Shown: positions 1-10,214 of the stretch, piece after piece
Numbering within the stretch: the stretch's first letter is position 1
Layout of the letters: every line of letters starts with the position of its first letter
Source of the DNA: Metopolophium dirhodum
Taxonomy: Eukaryota; Arthropoda; Insecta; Hemiptera; Aphididae
Length of the DNA: 64,000 nt
NCBI RefSeq assembly: GCF_019925205.1
Contig: NC_083562.1
Location: forward strand, 18,166,001-18,230,000
Reading direction: 5' to 3'
Notes under the pieces: generated by a model
Database searches by the model: none
What the model was told of the DNA's origin: nothing
What the model saw: only the letters and a program-made list of their open reading frames with translations
Position numbers and translations under genes: made by a program

Positions 1-531
1 ATATAAACTAAATTTCAGACCCATAGTTTAGTATTTAAAGTTTGTATGATCAAAGTCGTGGAACCAAATTTTATCAGACTCTACTAGAATGTTGTAGTTA
101 AATTAAATTATAATAAGTATGTGGAATAACAGTACCTAACCTTCTATGATAATTTGTTATGAATATAATATTTTAAGTAATAGCTCAAATTTAGCACTTT
201 TACGGTACTTAATACATTTCCCTAATATTTTAACAGAAATTATGGAGCTAAAAATATAGAAATACCTATATTATGTCACGGTCCATAGTTCATAGTTTTG
301 TTTCATTAATAATAATAATGCGTTTTAATATACTTTTTCATGAATTAATATTTATTACAGTTGGCTTTTATGATTTGTTTGAACTATTAGTACGTATTTT
401 TTTTGGGAACTCCCTATTATTAAAACACCGTTACCAATATGCGTTTTTTCATTGCATTAAATTCACAGCCCTGCTAATTACTTTTACTTCCAATCGTAAT
501 ACCTACCACAGTTAATGTTAAATGTCAAATT
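1..531. other. AT-rich intergenic DNA, no gene seen
   Basis: The stretch is AT-rich with only a short open frame (273-515) whose predicted product is a low-complexity hydrophobic string without recognisable motifs. No splice-flanked exon, RNA gene or repeat structure could be supported. Confidence 0.6.
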
Positions 532-863
532 GTCAACAATCAACTGCTTCTTCAACTTGATAACACTAAGAGGATGTCAGATTTTTAGCGCACCATTTAT
601 TTCTCTCTCTGACCCAATCATTGTAGTGTTTGCTTAATCGTACATTTGGTATGCTACGCGTGGGTCAAAGATGAAAAACAAATAGTGCGCTGACATCCCA
701 ACCGGCAACAAGTTTACACGAGTGAGCTGGGTATGGCTCCATCATAGATAATAAAGATATGGATAGGACATAATGGTCTTATCAGCGGTCTTCGATTTAA
801 CATAGGCGTGGACTATCCATGGTGTCAACAATCAGAGGATCAACTTGATAATCAAACACTTAA
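532..863. repeat. Direct repeat pair flanking a palindromic insertion
   Basis: A sequence starting GTCAACAATCA and continuing through TCAACTTGATAA occurs at 532-570 and again at 823-863 in the same orientation, with small gaps. The 250 bases between hold the palindromic element at 572-698 and a further segment with paired TATGGATAGGAC / GACTATCCATGG words. The direct repeats are longer than a normal target-site duplication, so they may be a local duplication rather than an insertion footprint. Confidence 0.45.
572..698. mobile_element. MITE-like palindromic element
   Basis: The two ends are inverted copies. The left arm runs from GGATGTCAG at 572 to GACCCA at 616. The right arm runs from TGGGTC at 661 to CTGACATCC at 698, and its complement matches the left arm through the GCGCAC(C/T)ATTT block except for a 7-base gap. 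The loop is about 44 bases. No coding capacity is present. Long imperfect hairpins of this kind are typical of miniature inverted-repeat elements. I could not find a target-site duplication right at the arms, so the true borders may lie further out. Confidence 0.5.
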
Positions 864-984
864 GTTCGGCAACCTGCATCTCAGGATCTTTTTATTCAAA
901 GTGTCCTAATGAGTCATAAGAAGGTAAGTTAGGTAACCCTGTGGTTAGTTGAAGCCAAAGAGTCAATAAGGCCTTTGCAATTCA

Positions 985-1440
985 AGATCTTTTCCTACGT
1001 ATTCGGCATTGTTAACATAACTATTCTACCTTTACACTTTTTCTTCCCCCGTCTCTCACAGCTATATACAGGTTCAGCCACTCTCATTCCACACCTCCAT
1101 ATGATCGGTATTCTGTCTATCCATCTCTTCTTCAGTCTTCTCGCCCATCATTTCTCCGTTAAATTAACTTCTGTACACTACCCTACACTACCCTTAATTA
1201 ATTAATTTCTTATTCTATCCTCTTTTGTACCTTAACACCTTACTTATTATTCTCATATCTGCTACTCTCACTCCACTTACCTACCCTAACCTTACATTTC
1301 TTTTTCATTTTTCCCTTTCATACACCAAACATTCTGAAATTCTGTTGACCCATTTCCTTATCTACGCCATATCACACACTTCCTAATTTCTATTCACTCA
1401 GTCTCTAGTTACCTACAAGTCATCGTACTTGATTATCGGT
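985..1440 (-). pseudogene. Degenerate LINE reverse transcriptase C-terminal end
   Basis: Read on the minus strand, this segment keeps scattered pieces of the conserved C-terminal tail of non-LTR retrotransposon reverse transcriptases. From high to low coordinates these are a VADMRI block (family pattern VAEMRMLRWMCGV), a GVK-VQKRIE-block (family GVTxxDRIRNE-IRGS), and near 1100-1150 a RRLKKRWIDRI block (family GRPKKRWMDxI). They lie in different frames and are separated by stops, so the copy is dead. The segment has extreme strand asymmetry: on the + strand 1201-1320 has only about two G against more than thirty C, as expected for the antisense of a purine-rich LINE reading frame. The identification rests on my recall of the family motif and is moderately sure; the clade is not assigned. 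Confidence 0.5.
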
Positions 1441-1660
1441 GAAAATATTTAAATATCATTGAGCGAATTCCCTACTCGAAAGAATTGCTTAAAAAAATAT
1501 CATACCTCACCAATTAAAAATATACACAAATATAAAAAAAAAAGAACACGACTTTATTGATAGCCCGAATAGTGTTATACCAGTATAGTTACAATACAAA
1601 TATTGAAAATGTTCGGGCAATACATCCCCTGATCAATTAACTATAATAAAAAAAAAAAAA

Positions 1661-3062
1661 AGGTGGATAAGTGGATGTCGCTCTGCTGTACAGTAAGTTA
1701 CAAGTGGGTCATTGTAATGGATGGTGTTAAATTTGAATTCAATGATATAATATCATTGTATAAGAAAAACGATTCTGAGCGAAAACGGTCAGTCAGCCTA
1801 TGGATATTACCAAGTATATTTGATGATATTATTGTGAATAAAGTAATTTATATATAACCTATTTACTTGAAGCCTTGTTTTAAATTTTCAATCCTTAGCC
1901 ATAAAAGTTAAAAATTTATAAATTTTTAACTACAAAATAATTAATAAATTATAAATTTGATAAATGTTGTCAAAATTTGAACTTTAAATGCTTATAAAAA
2001 AAATTGTGCCTATGTATTTTTAATATTTTTCAACTGCTATTAGAACGATATATCAGGAGCCTTATATTAAATTTTCACGCTTTTTTACCCAACAAATAAA
2101 AATTTATTGATATTTATAGAAAAAAAACTAAAAAAATTGAAAACTGACAATGTCCGTAAACAGCTCAAAAAGAGTCAAAATATTTTCAACATTTTATGGT
2201 GTATAGAAAATGCTAATATAAACATTCAGTGAAATTTTCAAGTATCTACAGTCATTCGTTTTTTAATTACAATAAAATAAGAAAATTGTTACATGAGAAA
2301 TTGAGTAAATATCAAATGTTGTAAAAATATAAATTTCAGACGCTCATAAAAATTTAATTTAAGTTTCTTCTAGACATTTTTTTTTTGATAAAGGTAGACA
2401 AACTTATGAGTAATCATATATTACATTTTCAAATCTTAGATTTAAAAAGAAAAATTTTTATGAATTCTCATCAAAATAATTTGCTATTTTTCGTGATTTT
2501 TCCGTATTTTGTCAAATTTGAACTTTAAATGCTTATAATTAAAAACTGTGACTAAGGATTTTTAATTTTTTTCATCTGCCTTTGAAACAATAACCTAGGA
2601 GCCTTCTATTAAATTTTCAAGCTTTTTTACTCAACAGATAAAATTTTATTGATATTTATAGAAAAAAAAACTAAAAAAATTGAAATATTTTGTAAATTTT
2701 ATGGTGTATAGAAAATGCTAATATAAACATTCAGTCAAAATTTCATGTCCCTACGGTCATTTGTTTTAGAGTTACACCAAAAACCAAAATCGATTTTCTC
2801 GAAAACAGATTATGCGTAAATATTCCCGTTTTTCCTTAATTTTTCTTTTGTTTTTCATGTCGCTTGTGAAAACTACTGGGAAATTTTTACTTTTGACCCC
2901 CCAAAGTACCAACTAGATTCACTTTCCTATCAGAAAAGTTACTATTGAAGAAAATCCAAGCACTTTTACTGTCCTAAAAGGTGATGACAGACACAAAAAT
3001 AAAAAAAAAAAACACACATCATTGTAGAATCAATACATTCATCGCTTCGCTCAGAATCTAAA
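1661..3062 (-). repeat. Large unclassified repeat family, copy A
   Basis: This is a full-length copy in inverted orientation relative to copies B, C and D. It opens with a poly(A) run followed by GGTGGATAAGTGGATGTCGC and the block ending TTGAATTCAATGATATAATA. It closes at 3062 with CGCTCAGAATCTA. The internal block containing ATTGATATTTATAGAAAAAA occurs twice, near 2100 and near 2640, so the body carries a diverged duplicated unit of about 540 bases. A short GATTCTGAG word lies near both ends in inverted orientation. No long open frame exists inside, so the element is non-autonomous. No target-site duplication was found. The family is unclassified. Confidence 0.75.
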
Positions 3063-4274
3063 ATTCGACAGTAATTCCATATTGGCAAGTGTTGTTTTCT
3101 ATAACTGAAGACTGAAGTTATAGTATCGAACATAATGGGTACGTAAAAAAATAGAAATATAAGAAAAAAAATTACCTTTATTTAATTGTATTTAATTTTT
3201 TCTAATAAGTTTTTATAAAATTGACTTTATCCCATATAAATGTTCTAATTTCATTTTTCAATTCGTTGATAATATATGAAACAAATTCTTTGCTTGGAAA
3301 GCAATGTTTTAGAAAATTCAGAAAATGCAGTTTATATTTAAATATTATAAATAATAATTTCTGATGCTTTGATGCGGAAGAGTGAGGGGGTGGAGTATCA
3401 GCCGAACCGAAATCTAACATCTTAAACACTTAATATAAACAATTTTTCACACACGCGTCATGGTATGAAAATAAAAAAATATTTATAATTCATGTTTATA
3501 CCGATTTTCTACCGAAAAAATAAATTACTTTAATCTCAATATTATTTATTAGTCAACGATAATATCTTTGCTCAGAATCGTTTTTCGTTTGTTCGTTTTG
3601 TATTTTAATAATTTATACATGGATATATTATTATTACTAATAATTATAGTAGTTGTGTTTGTTTTATTTCATTAATTTATTTAGTACTATACCAATAAAT
3701 TATATATTAATTAATAATTTTTAAAACATTGTGTTCAAAAAAATAAAAAAAAAAATGTGATTTTAATTAGAGTCTTGTAATGTACCTACCTATATTTAAA
3801 AAATAAATAAATATAATAATAACTGTTGAACTTTTAGGGACATTATAGGTAACACATTCGTGTATGTAGTATTACACTATTTATATAGGTATATTTATAT
3901 ACCTATACGAGTATATGAGTAGGTATATTATTCATAAGTGCGCACACGTCAGGATAGGCAGTTGACCATTCCGTGAATATACTTTTATGTGTACATGGTT
4001 ATACATCCCTAATCCCTATGATATAGAATATAGATATTAAGTGAACAATAGAAGTTAAGTATGTGACACTAAATTAATAGTTACCTATAACTTATAACGT
4101 TGATTTGGAAAAAAAAATTACCAGTTATTAATTAAAATTGTATCTTATGACTATTATCAGTTATAAGTCATAACATATATTTCTATAAATTAAACCAAAA
4201 TATTTATATATTTATATTAAGTACCCTGTATAGGTATGCACCTATTAATTAAAATTATTCTACAAACAGGGACT
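3063..4274. other. AT-rich intergenic DNA with one tiny repeat scrap
   Basis: No gene is supported. A short word CTCAGAATCGTTTTTCG near 3573 matches the subterminal part of the large repeat family and may be a remnant. The rest is simple AT-rich DNA. The minus-strand open frame at 3202-3429 shows no recognisable domain. Confidence 0.5.
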
Positions 4275-4765
4275 GGAAAAACGACGACGACGTTTATATC
4301 TCGCGTATTTTATACATTTCTAGTCTGGAACTAAAATATGCTCCTACAACACTTGGATAGCACATTTTTTGTGACATTAAATATTTGTTTTAAGTCTTAA
4401 AAGAAAAATTTAAGCCCCAAAAGAATATAAAAACAAACTTACTTTAATTATCGACTCCTTCGGCGGAATCCGTGACGTGTGTGAACTGCGACGTCCATGA
4501 GGAAACGCTCCAGAATACAGCCAGAACTTAGAATATTGTGATTTATGAAAAATAAAATTATACGAAACGCAGTAAGTTTTTTACTCATATCTTCTTTGTT
4601 TATTGAAATTTTAGAATTTTTAATCGACTGTGTCTTCTGCAACGACTTTGAGATTTGCCATAGATTAAATAAATAGATGATAGATATTATACTAGGTACG
4701 TCAATATGATGAATCCACGGATATAATATAATGCAACTTTTTTTATCAAAGAGTTCTGTGTTAAG
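4275..4765 (-). repeat. Diverged duplicate segment, copy 1, possible old exon
   Basis: This segment is similar to 5585-6060. Shared blocks in order are TCGCGTATTTTATACATT, AATATTTxxTTTTAAGTCT, ATATxAAAACAAxCTTACT, a GC-richer block with TCGGCG, GAAATTxTTAGAATT, and a GATTTGCCATAGAT block. On the minus strand both copies place a GTAAGT/GTAAGC splice-donor-like site at the same spot, here just downstream of the end of a 110-codon open frame (4448-4780). That frame has no domain I recognise. It could be a decayed rapidly evolving small-exon gene or simply an old transposable element; the sequence does not decide. Confidence 0.4.
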
Positions 4766-5054
4766 GACCAATTTGTTCATTGAAATTTGATATGACGATA
4801 AACCAAAATAGTTTATAATTTTGAATTTGAATTATAATAATATGATATAGGTAATATTTAAATTATTATTTTCGTTTATCAATTTAATTATTGATTAAGG
4901 TGGTGAATAGATATCAGAAGCACAAGAATATTTTTATAAGAGCATATTGTATTTTATGAATTATCAAATAAAAATGTGATTACTGGATTTTAGAGTTAAC
5001 ATAAAGCCATAAACGTATACAGTAAATTCATCAAATACTATAATACCAACTATA

Positions 5055-5155
5055 TTTTAACAATGATGTGTGTTTTTTTTTTTTTTAATATTTTTAATTA
5101 TTTTTTCTTGTGGTCTGTGTAAACGATAAGTATTCGTAATAAAGATTCAATTTTC
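5055..5155 (+). repeat. Fragment of the large repeat family
   Basis: CAATGATGTGTGTTTTTT followed by a T-rich tract and GTGTAAACGATAAGTATTCG matches the first 150 bases of copies C and D at about the same spacing. Only this head segment is kept. Confidence 0.55.
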
Positions 5156-5584
5156 ATATATAATATTATATTATAGGCACTCAGTATGTAATCATATGTT
5201 TTTTTTAGTTTAATTTAATTGTAGGTATTTAGTAAATAATAATAGGTATACGAAATTGTGTTTTCGAATAGCAATTTATTGTTTGTATTAATACCTACAT
5301 CATAATAGGGAACTAAAATTTTGTAAATGATGTATAAATGTATTTTCGGTGTTTTAAGGCTGCTGTAAGATCAATTTATGAGAATCCTTCTAGGTTATAA
5401 ACTACACTAAAAAAGGTGTAAGTATGCTAATAAAATATATGAGGTGTATAATGTATTTATGTATATAAAAATATAAAATATAAAGATTAATAACATTATA
5501 TTGTTTTAAATACTTCGCTCAAACCTAAGGTGATACCCGGCGTATAGTATAACATGCAAAAAGGTGCGTATTAAAATTGGCGTG

Positions 5585-6060
5585 GTGAAACGAAGACGGT
5601 CTCGCGTATTTTATACATTGCGCTATTGGGATTAAACTTATAAATGCTTCTACGTCACCTAGTTAACAGATTGTCCGTGGCAATAAATATTTAATTTAAG
5701 TCTAAAAAGTAAATGTAAAATAGTAGGTAATAATATGAAAACAAGCTTACTCGTAAACATCTACTCTTCCGGTGAAACGTAGCTAGAGTGCCGCCATCGC
5801 CGAAGAAACAGCTATCTTCATCCATCTTTATCTAATCATCTCACTCCGATGAGCTGAAACTTGAAAGTATCGAAATATTTTTTGAAAATAACCTGATCAA
5901 ACGAAATTTGCGAATTTATAATAATTTATAATACAATAGTATTGCTGAAATTATTAGAATTGTTAACCGTCGCCGACGAATTTCGACAATTGACGATTGC
6001 CATAGATATTATAAAATATATTATTTACTATGATAAATCCAAAGAACTTATATATTATTA
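5585..6060 (-). repeat. Diverged duplicate segment, copy 2
   Basis: This is the second copy of the segment at 4275-4765, about 1.3 kb away in the same orientation. It keeps the TCGCGTATTTTATACATT start, the minus-strand splice-donor position (GTAAGC around 5750) and the GATTGCCATAGAT block near 5995-6008. It has no long open frame. A short minus-strand frame next to the donor starts MDED and ends near CLR. The pair indicates a local duplication old enough for heavy indels. Confidence 0.4.
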
Positions 6061-6764
6061 TATAAGTAATCAGTATACCTATACGGTATATTTATAAATC
6101 GTATGTTCTTTTACAGAAATCTTTGTGATATGCAATGCACCTATTCTGGTTTTCTATATCAATTATAGTTCGCATGCCAAATTTAACTATACAAATTGGT
6201 CCGCAAGTTTATAGACATTCTAATACATTCTCCCGCCAGTGCCAATAGACAAAGTGTTTGAGAAGTTATATTTTTTTGGTACCTAATTGATTTACAATAT
6301 GAATTATTATAAGTTACCTATGTAGGTACTTGTCCAAAACTCGACTACCTGCAAATCATTGGTTTTTATGGTATAGCCTTACGAAGTTCACGATTTTCGG
6401 CGTTTTACGCACCCGTACAACGCTTAAAGTTTACCGAGCTTAAGTATTACAAATTAATTTTTTTTTAATCTAGGTAAATCAACGTTTTAAAATTGATGAT
6501 GCAAAAATAATTCTGACACCCACCCATGGTGGTTTTACATAACAAGTCGAGGGATGTTTTTGATTTTAATTGTTCGAGCAAGCGCAGTGTGGTACACCGG
6601 GTACATATGAAAATACCAAAAATTTCAATTAGTTATAATACATATAACTTAAAAATAAGACTGACCGCCAAGTTCAGACTTCCCTGTCGTTTTCAGTTAA
6701 AAACTAATGATTTCCGGCAATTATTTTTTGCAATATCGTTCTTAATTCGTTGTTACTTGTAATA
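6061..6764. other. Intergenic, no supported gene
   Basis: The stretch is slightly richer in GC between about 6390 and 6730, with a 78-codon frame at 6526-6762 that has no recognised motif. No splice-flanked structure or repeat match was found. Confidence 0.4.
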
Positions 6765-7056
6765 TATACATATGCCTATTTTAAAAATATTATTCGTGGG
6801 TAATTGAAACGTCTAAAATATATTATCATATATAAATACGATAATAAACAAATAAATAATAATTCAACTTAACCGGCTACGGTATTAATAATATTTAATA
6901 ATATCAATATAAATATAGTATACAATATCCTAGACAAATCGTCTCCCCTTAAAATCGTTTTTCGTATACTATGATATTATATCATTGAATTCAAATTTAA
7001 CACTATCCATAACCGTCACCCACTTGTAACCTACTGTTCAGCAGAGTCACTTCCAA
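6765..7056 (+). repeat. Terminal fragment of the large repeat family (D-type)
   Basis: The fragment begins near TATTATTCGTGGGTAATTGAAACGTCT, which matches copy D near 14419. It runs through the AATCGTTTTTCG...TTGAATTCAAATTTAACA block to CAGCAGAGTCACTTCC at 7053. It sits head-to-tail directly before copy B, mirroring the C-D arrangement. Confidence 0.65.
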
Positions 7057-7069
7057 TTTTTTTTTTTTT

Positions 7070-8489
7070 AGATTCTGAGGGAAGCGATGAATGTATTGAT
7101 TTTACAATGATGTGTGTTTTTTTTTGTGTCTGTCATCACCTTTCAGGACAGTAAAAGTGCTTGAATTTTCTTTAACAGTAACTTTTCTGATAGGAAAGTG
7201 AATCTAGTTGGTACTATGGGGGGTCAAAAGTAAAATTTTCCCAGTAGTTTTCAAAAGCGACGTGAAAAACAAAGGAAAAACTGGAATTTTTTACGCAAAG
7301 TCCGTTTTTGAGAAAATCGATTTTGGTTTTTGGTGCAACTCTAAACCAAATGACCGTAGGAACATTAAATTTTGACTGAATGCTTATATTAGCATTTTCT
7401 ATACACCATAACATTTTCCAAATATTTTGACTTATTTTGAGTTGTTTACGGACATTTTCAGTTTCCATTTTATTTTAGTTTTTTTTTCTATAAATATCAA
7501 TAAAATGTTATTTGTTGGTTAAAAAAGCTTGAAAATTTAATAGAAGGTTCCTAGGTTATTGTTTCAAAGGCAGATGAAAAAAATTAAAAATCCTTAGTCA
7601 CGGTTTTTATTTATAAGCATTTAAAGTTCAAATATTGACAAAATACGGAAAAATCACGAAAATGATCGAATTATTTTGAGTTGAGAATTTTTCTTTTTCA
7701 ATCTAAGATTCGAAAATGTATTACAAGATTATCCATAAGTTTACCTACTTATATCAAAAAAAAAATGTCTACAAGAAAGTTAAATTAAATTTTTATGAAC
7801 GTTTGAAATTCATATTTTTACAACATTTGATATTCACTCAATTTCTCATGTAACGATTTTCTTATTTTGTTGTAATTAAAAAACGTATGACTGTAGATAC
7901 TTGAAAATTTCACTGAATGTTTATATTAGCATTTTCTATACACGATAAAATCTTGAAAATAATTTGATTCTTTTTGAGCTGTTTACGGACATAGTCAGTT
8001 TTCAATTATTTTAGTTTTTTTTTTCTATAAATATCAATAAAATTTTATTTGTTGGGTAAAAAAGCGTGAAAATTTAATATTAGGCTCCTGATATATCGTT
8101 CTAATAGCAGTTAAAATATATTAAAAATATATAGGCTCAATTTTTATTTATAAGCATTTAAAGTTCAAATGTTGACAAAATTTATCAAATTTATAATTTG
8201 ATAATTATTTTGTAGTTAAAAATTTATAAAATGTTCAACTTTTGTAGCTAAGGATTAAAAATTTAAAACAAGGTTCCTCGTAAATAAGTTATACAATATA
8301 ACTAACTTTATTCACTATAATATCATCAAATATACTTGGTAATATCATAGGCTGACGGACCGTTTTCGCTCAGAATCGTTTTTCTTATACAATGATATTA
8401 TATCATTGAATTCAAATTTAACACCATCACAGTGACCCACTTGTAACCTACTGTACAGCAGAGCGACATCCACTTACCCACCTTTTTTT
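7070..8489 (+). repeat. Large unclassified repeat family, copy B
   Basis: The copy starts with AGATTCTGAGGGAAGCGATG, followed by GAATGTATTGATTTTACAATG, and ends with CATCCACTTACCCACC. The internal block with TATAAATATCAATAAAA occurs near 7490 and again near 8025, about 535 bases apart. The word CGCTCAGAATCG near 8368 is the inverted partner of the GATTCTGAG start. Its short open frames, such as 7214-7468 on the minus strand, are shadows of the repeat. Confidence 0.75.
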
Positions 8490-8816
8490 AATTGACCTCC
8501 CTTTTTATTTAATTCCTGATAAACGAGTTTTGGATAAGTACCTGTCCTACCTATATTAATTAAAAACTATTTTTAACACGACGTATTTACTTATTATTTT
8601 TGTCTTTTAGTTTATCTAATTTTGTATGATTAAAATATATTTCCTTTATACCCAAATAATTTTTAAGTATCTACAAATAATATAGAACTCAATTTTATTT
8701 TAACAATAAATACTTTTATTAATACAGTGTTGACTTTGTAGAAGGGTAGTAATATAAATTAACTGTACATTCAGGATTACATGCATTCAGGTGAATAATT
8801 ATAAGATTGCAATGAT

Positions 8817-8860
8817 AGATGTAAGATGTAAGATGTTAGATGTAAGATGTAAGATGTATT
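8817..8860 (+). repeat. GATGTAA minisatellite
   Basis: About six head-to-tail copies of a 7-8 base unit GATGTAA(A), with one GATGTTA variant, lie immediately before the TGS1-like pseudogene. Confidence 0.8.
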
Positions 8861-8879
8861 ATTGATTCATCAATACGAT

Positions 8880-9480
8880 GCTGGGTGGACTTGAGGACTG
8901 CCCATGTTCAGCGACCGGCGTCGACCCGTTTTGTGGCACAGCGGAAACTTCGTACAGCTGACTGTTCGACAAAGACACTGTAATATTATTTGAAAAATAT
9001 TATTTCTACTTAATCGTAATAACTGGGTATAATGAGTTTAATATTATATTATATTACAATAAATATTAAGTACCTATATTATTAGCTTCTAATAATTGGG
9101 ACGTCATTTTTGTAGATATTGATCCGGACAAAATGATGCTGGCCCAGCGCTATGCCACGGTTTATGGCGTACCTATCCGATGACATTGTTGGAGACTCTT
9201 TCAAACTGGGCAATCTGATAAACGGTTACGTGATCGTTACTTCGCGGCCATCATAGGGTAGACCAGAATACACAAAAATGTAGGTCATCGGGCTGTCGGC
9301 TGTATGTATGATAAAGTCCTGGAAGTGGGAATTATAATAGCCCCTAAAATGCTGTTACACCTCAACCTTAATAAAAACAAAGAATGATTAAAAAATGGCA
9401 ACGGAATTGGCCTACAAATCTAAAAATAAGTTTATGGACAGATAACTTCTCAACGTAATATTATGACCGATCCAATAATA
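8880..9480 (+). pseudogene. TGS1-like (trimethylguanosine synthase) pseudogene
   Basis: TGS1 is a SAM-dependent methyltransferase that hypermethylates m7G caps of snRNA and snoRNA. The blocks here follow the family order. VDPFCGTA at 8920-8943 matches the family DxFCGxGGN loop. After an AT-rich gap, WDVIFVDIDPDKMMLAQRY starts at 9097, followed by YGVP and, one frame away, DDIVGDSFKLGN (family VxAxDIDPxK-LA-NA-VYG---VGDF). SRPS-stop-GRPEY at about 9243-9272 stands where the family has SPPWGGPxY, so the key tryptophan is lost. VLEVGIIIAPKMLLHL comes next at 9316, then KMATELAYKSKNKFMDR and a final CCAATAA at 9474-9480. At least two frameshifts and four or more stops make it dead. The gap at 8990-9096 may be a remnant intron, which would favour a genomic duplicate over a processed copy. 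Confidence 0.72.
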
Positions 9481-9492
9481 ACTTTCCATAGG

Positions 9493-9554
9493 TACATCAG
9501 ACCTATGTGCGACGGCTGCTCACCAACGTATCGACATCCACCAGATAACTTTGG
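9493..9554 (+). other. Possible orphan exon
   Basis: A 62-base stretch is bounded by a TTTCCATAG acceptor-like end and a GTAAGT donor at 9555. One frame reads YIRPMCDGCSPTYRHPPDNF without stops. It lies directly after the TGS1-like pseudogene and is not part of the TGS1 motif order. No function is recognised, and chance splice-like words are common in this DNA. Confidence 0.2.
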
Positions 9555-9884
9555 TAAGTTTTCAAACTATACCGCTCATTCTTGCGGAATGCTAAAGAAA
9601 ATTAATTTATTAGATAAATATTATACTATAACAATTTTTAAATATAGACGTTTTCAACTCACAGTTATGCAGATGGATGTCGACCGGTTTGGGAGTGATG
9701 TCTGATACGCCATTGTTCTAATGAATTCAAACATAAATAATATATTATTATAATATTTTTATATGTATATAGGTACGGTTAGGTAAATTAATTAAGTAGG
9801 TACTATATTAATATAGTCTATTAATTATTTTTTTACTATGCTTTTATTGTATTAAAATATACACAATGACTTATAACTTACATT

Positions 9885-9955
9885 ATTGGACCGGACATAC
9901 AGCAACGTCGAGTTGAGGTACCTGTCCATAAACACATTTTCATCAGCAAAATATA
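9885..9955 (-). pseudogene. Inverted scrap of TGS1-like C-terminus
   Basis: On the minus strand this reads VFMDRYLNSTLLY, then a frameshifted GPI(Q) and stop, the same end block as the pseudogene at 9430-9480. At nucleotide level GTTTATGGACAG...GTCCAATAAT aligns with GTTTATGGACAG...GATCCAATAAT. So a second C-terminal copy lies about 450 bases downstream in opposite orientation. Here the MDRYLN reading is cleaner than in the upstream copy. Confidence 0.5.
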
Positions 9956-10214
9956 ATATAAAATATAAAGTAAAGAAATGCATAAAGAAAAAACTGTATT
10001 TATTCATACAATTTTGAAATCAAAAACATTAGAACAAGATAATGCTTTCTTGATAAATTAAAAATATTTGAAGATTTTATTAGTCATACGTTTACATCAC
10101 AATAGTAAAATTCTATTAAACCTATTAGGTACGTAAACAACATTTATTAATATGACAAATATTTAAAATTTCAAAAAAGGGGGACCCTCGTGTTAATACC
10201 CCTCACTTTGTTTT

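Noticed and set aside
1661..3062. Helitron assignment of the large repeat family (a CTAA-like end at 3058-3061)
   Set aside because: No convincing 3' hairpin, no consistent TC start, and neither end inserts clearly between A and T.
8817..8860. CRISPR-like array
   Set aside because: The unit is 7-8 bases with no spacers; it is a minisatellite in animal DNA.
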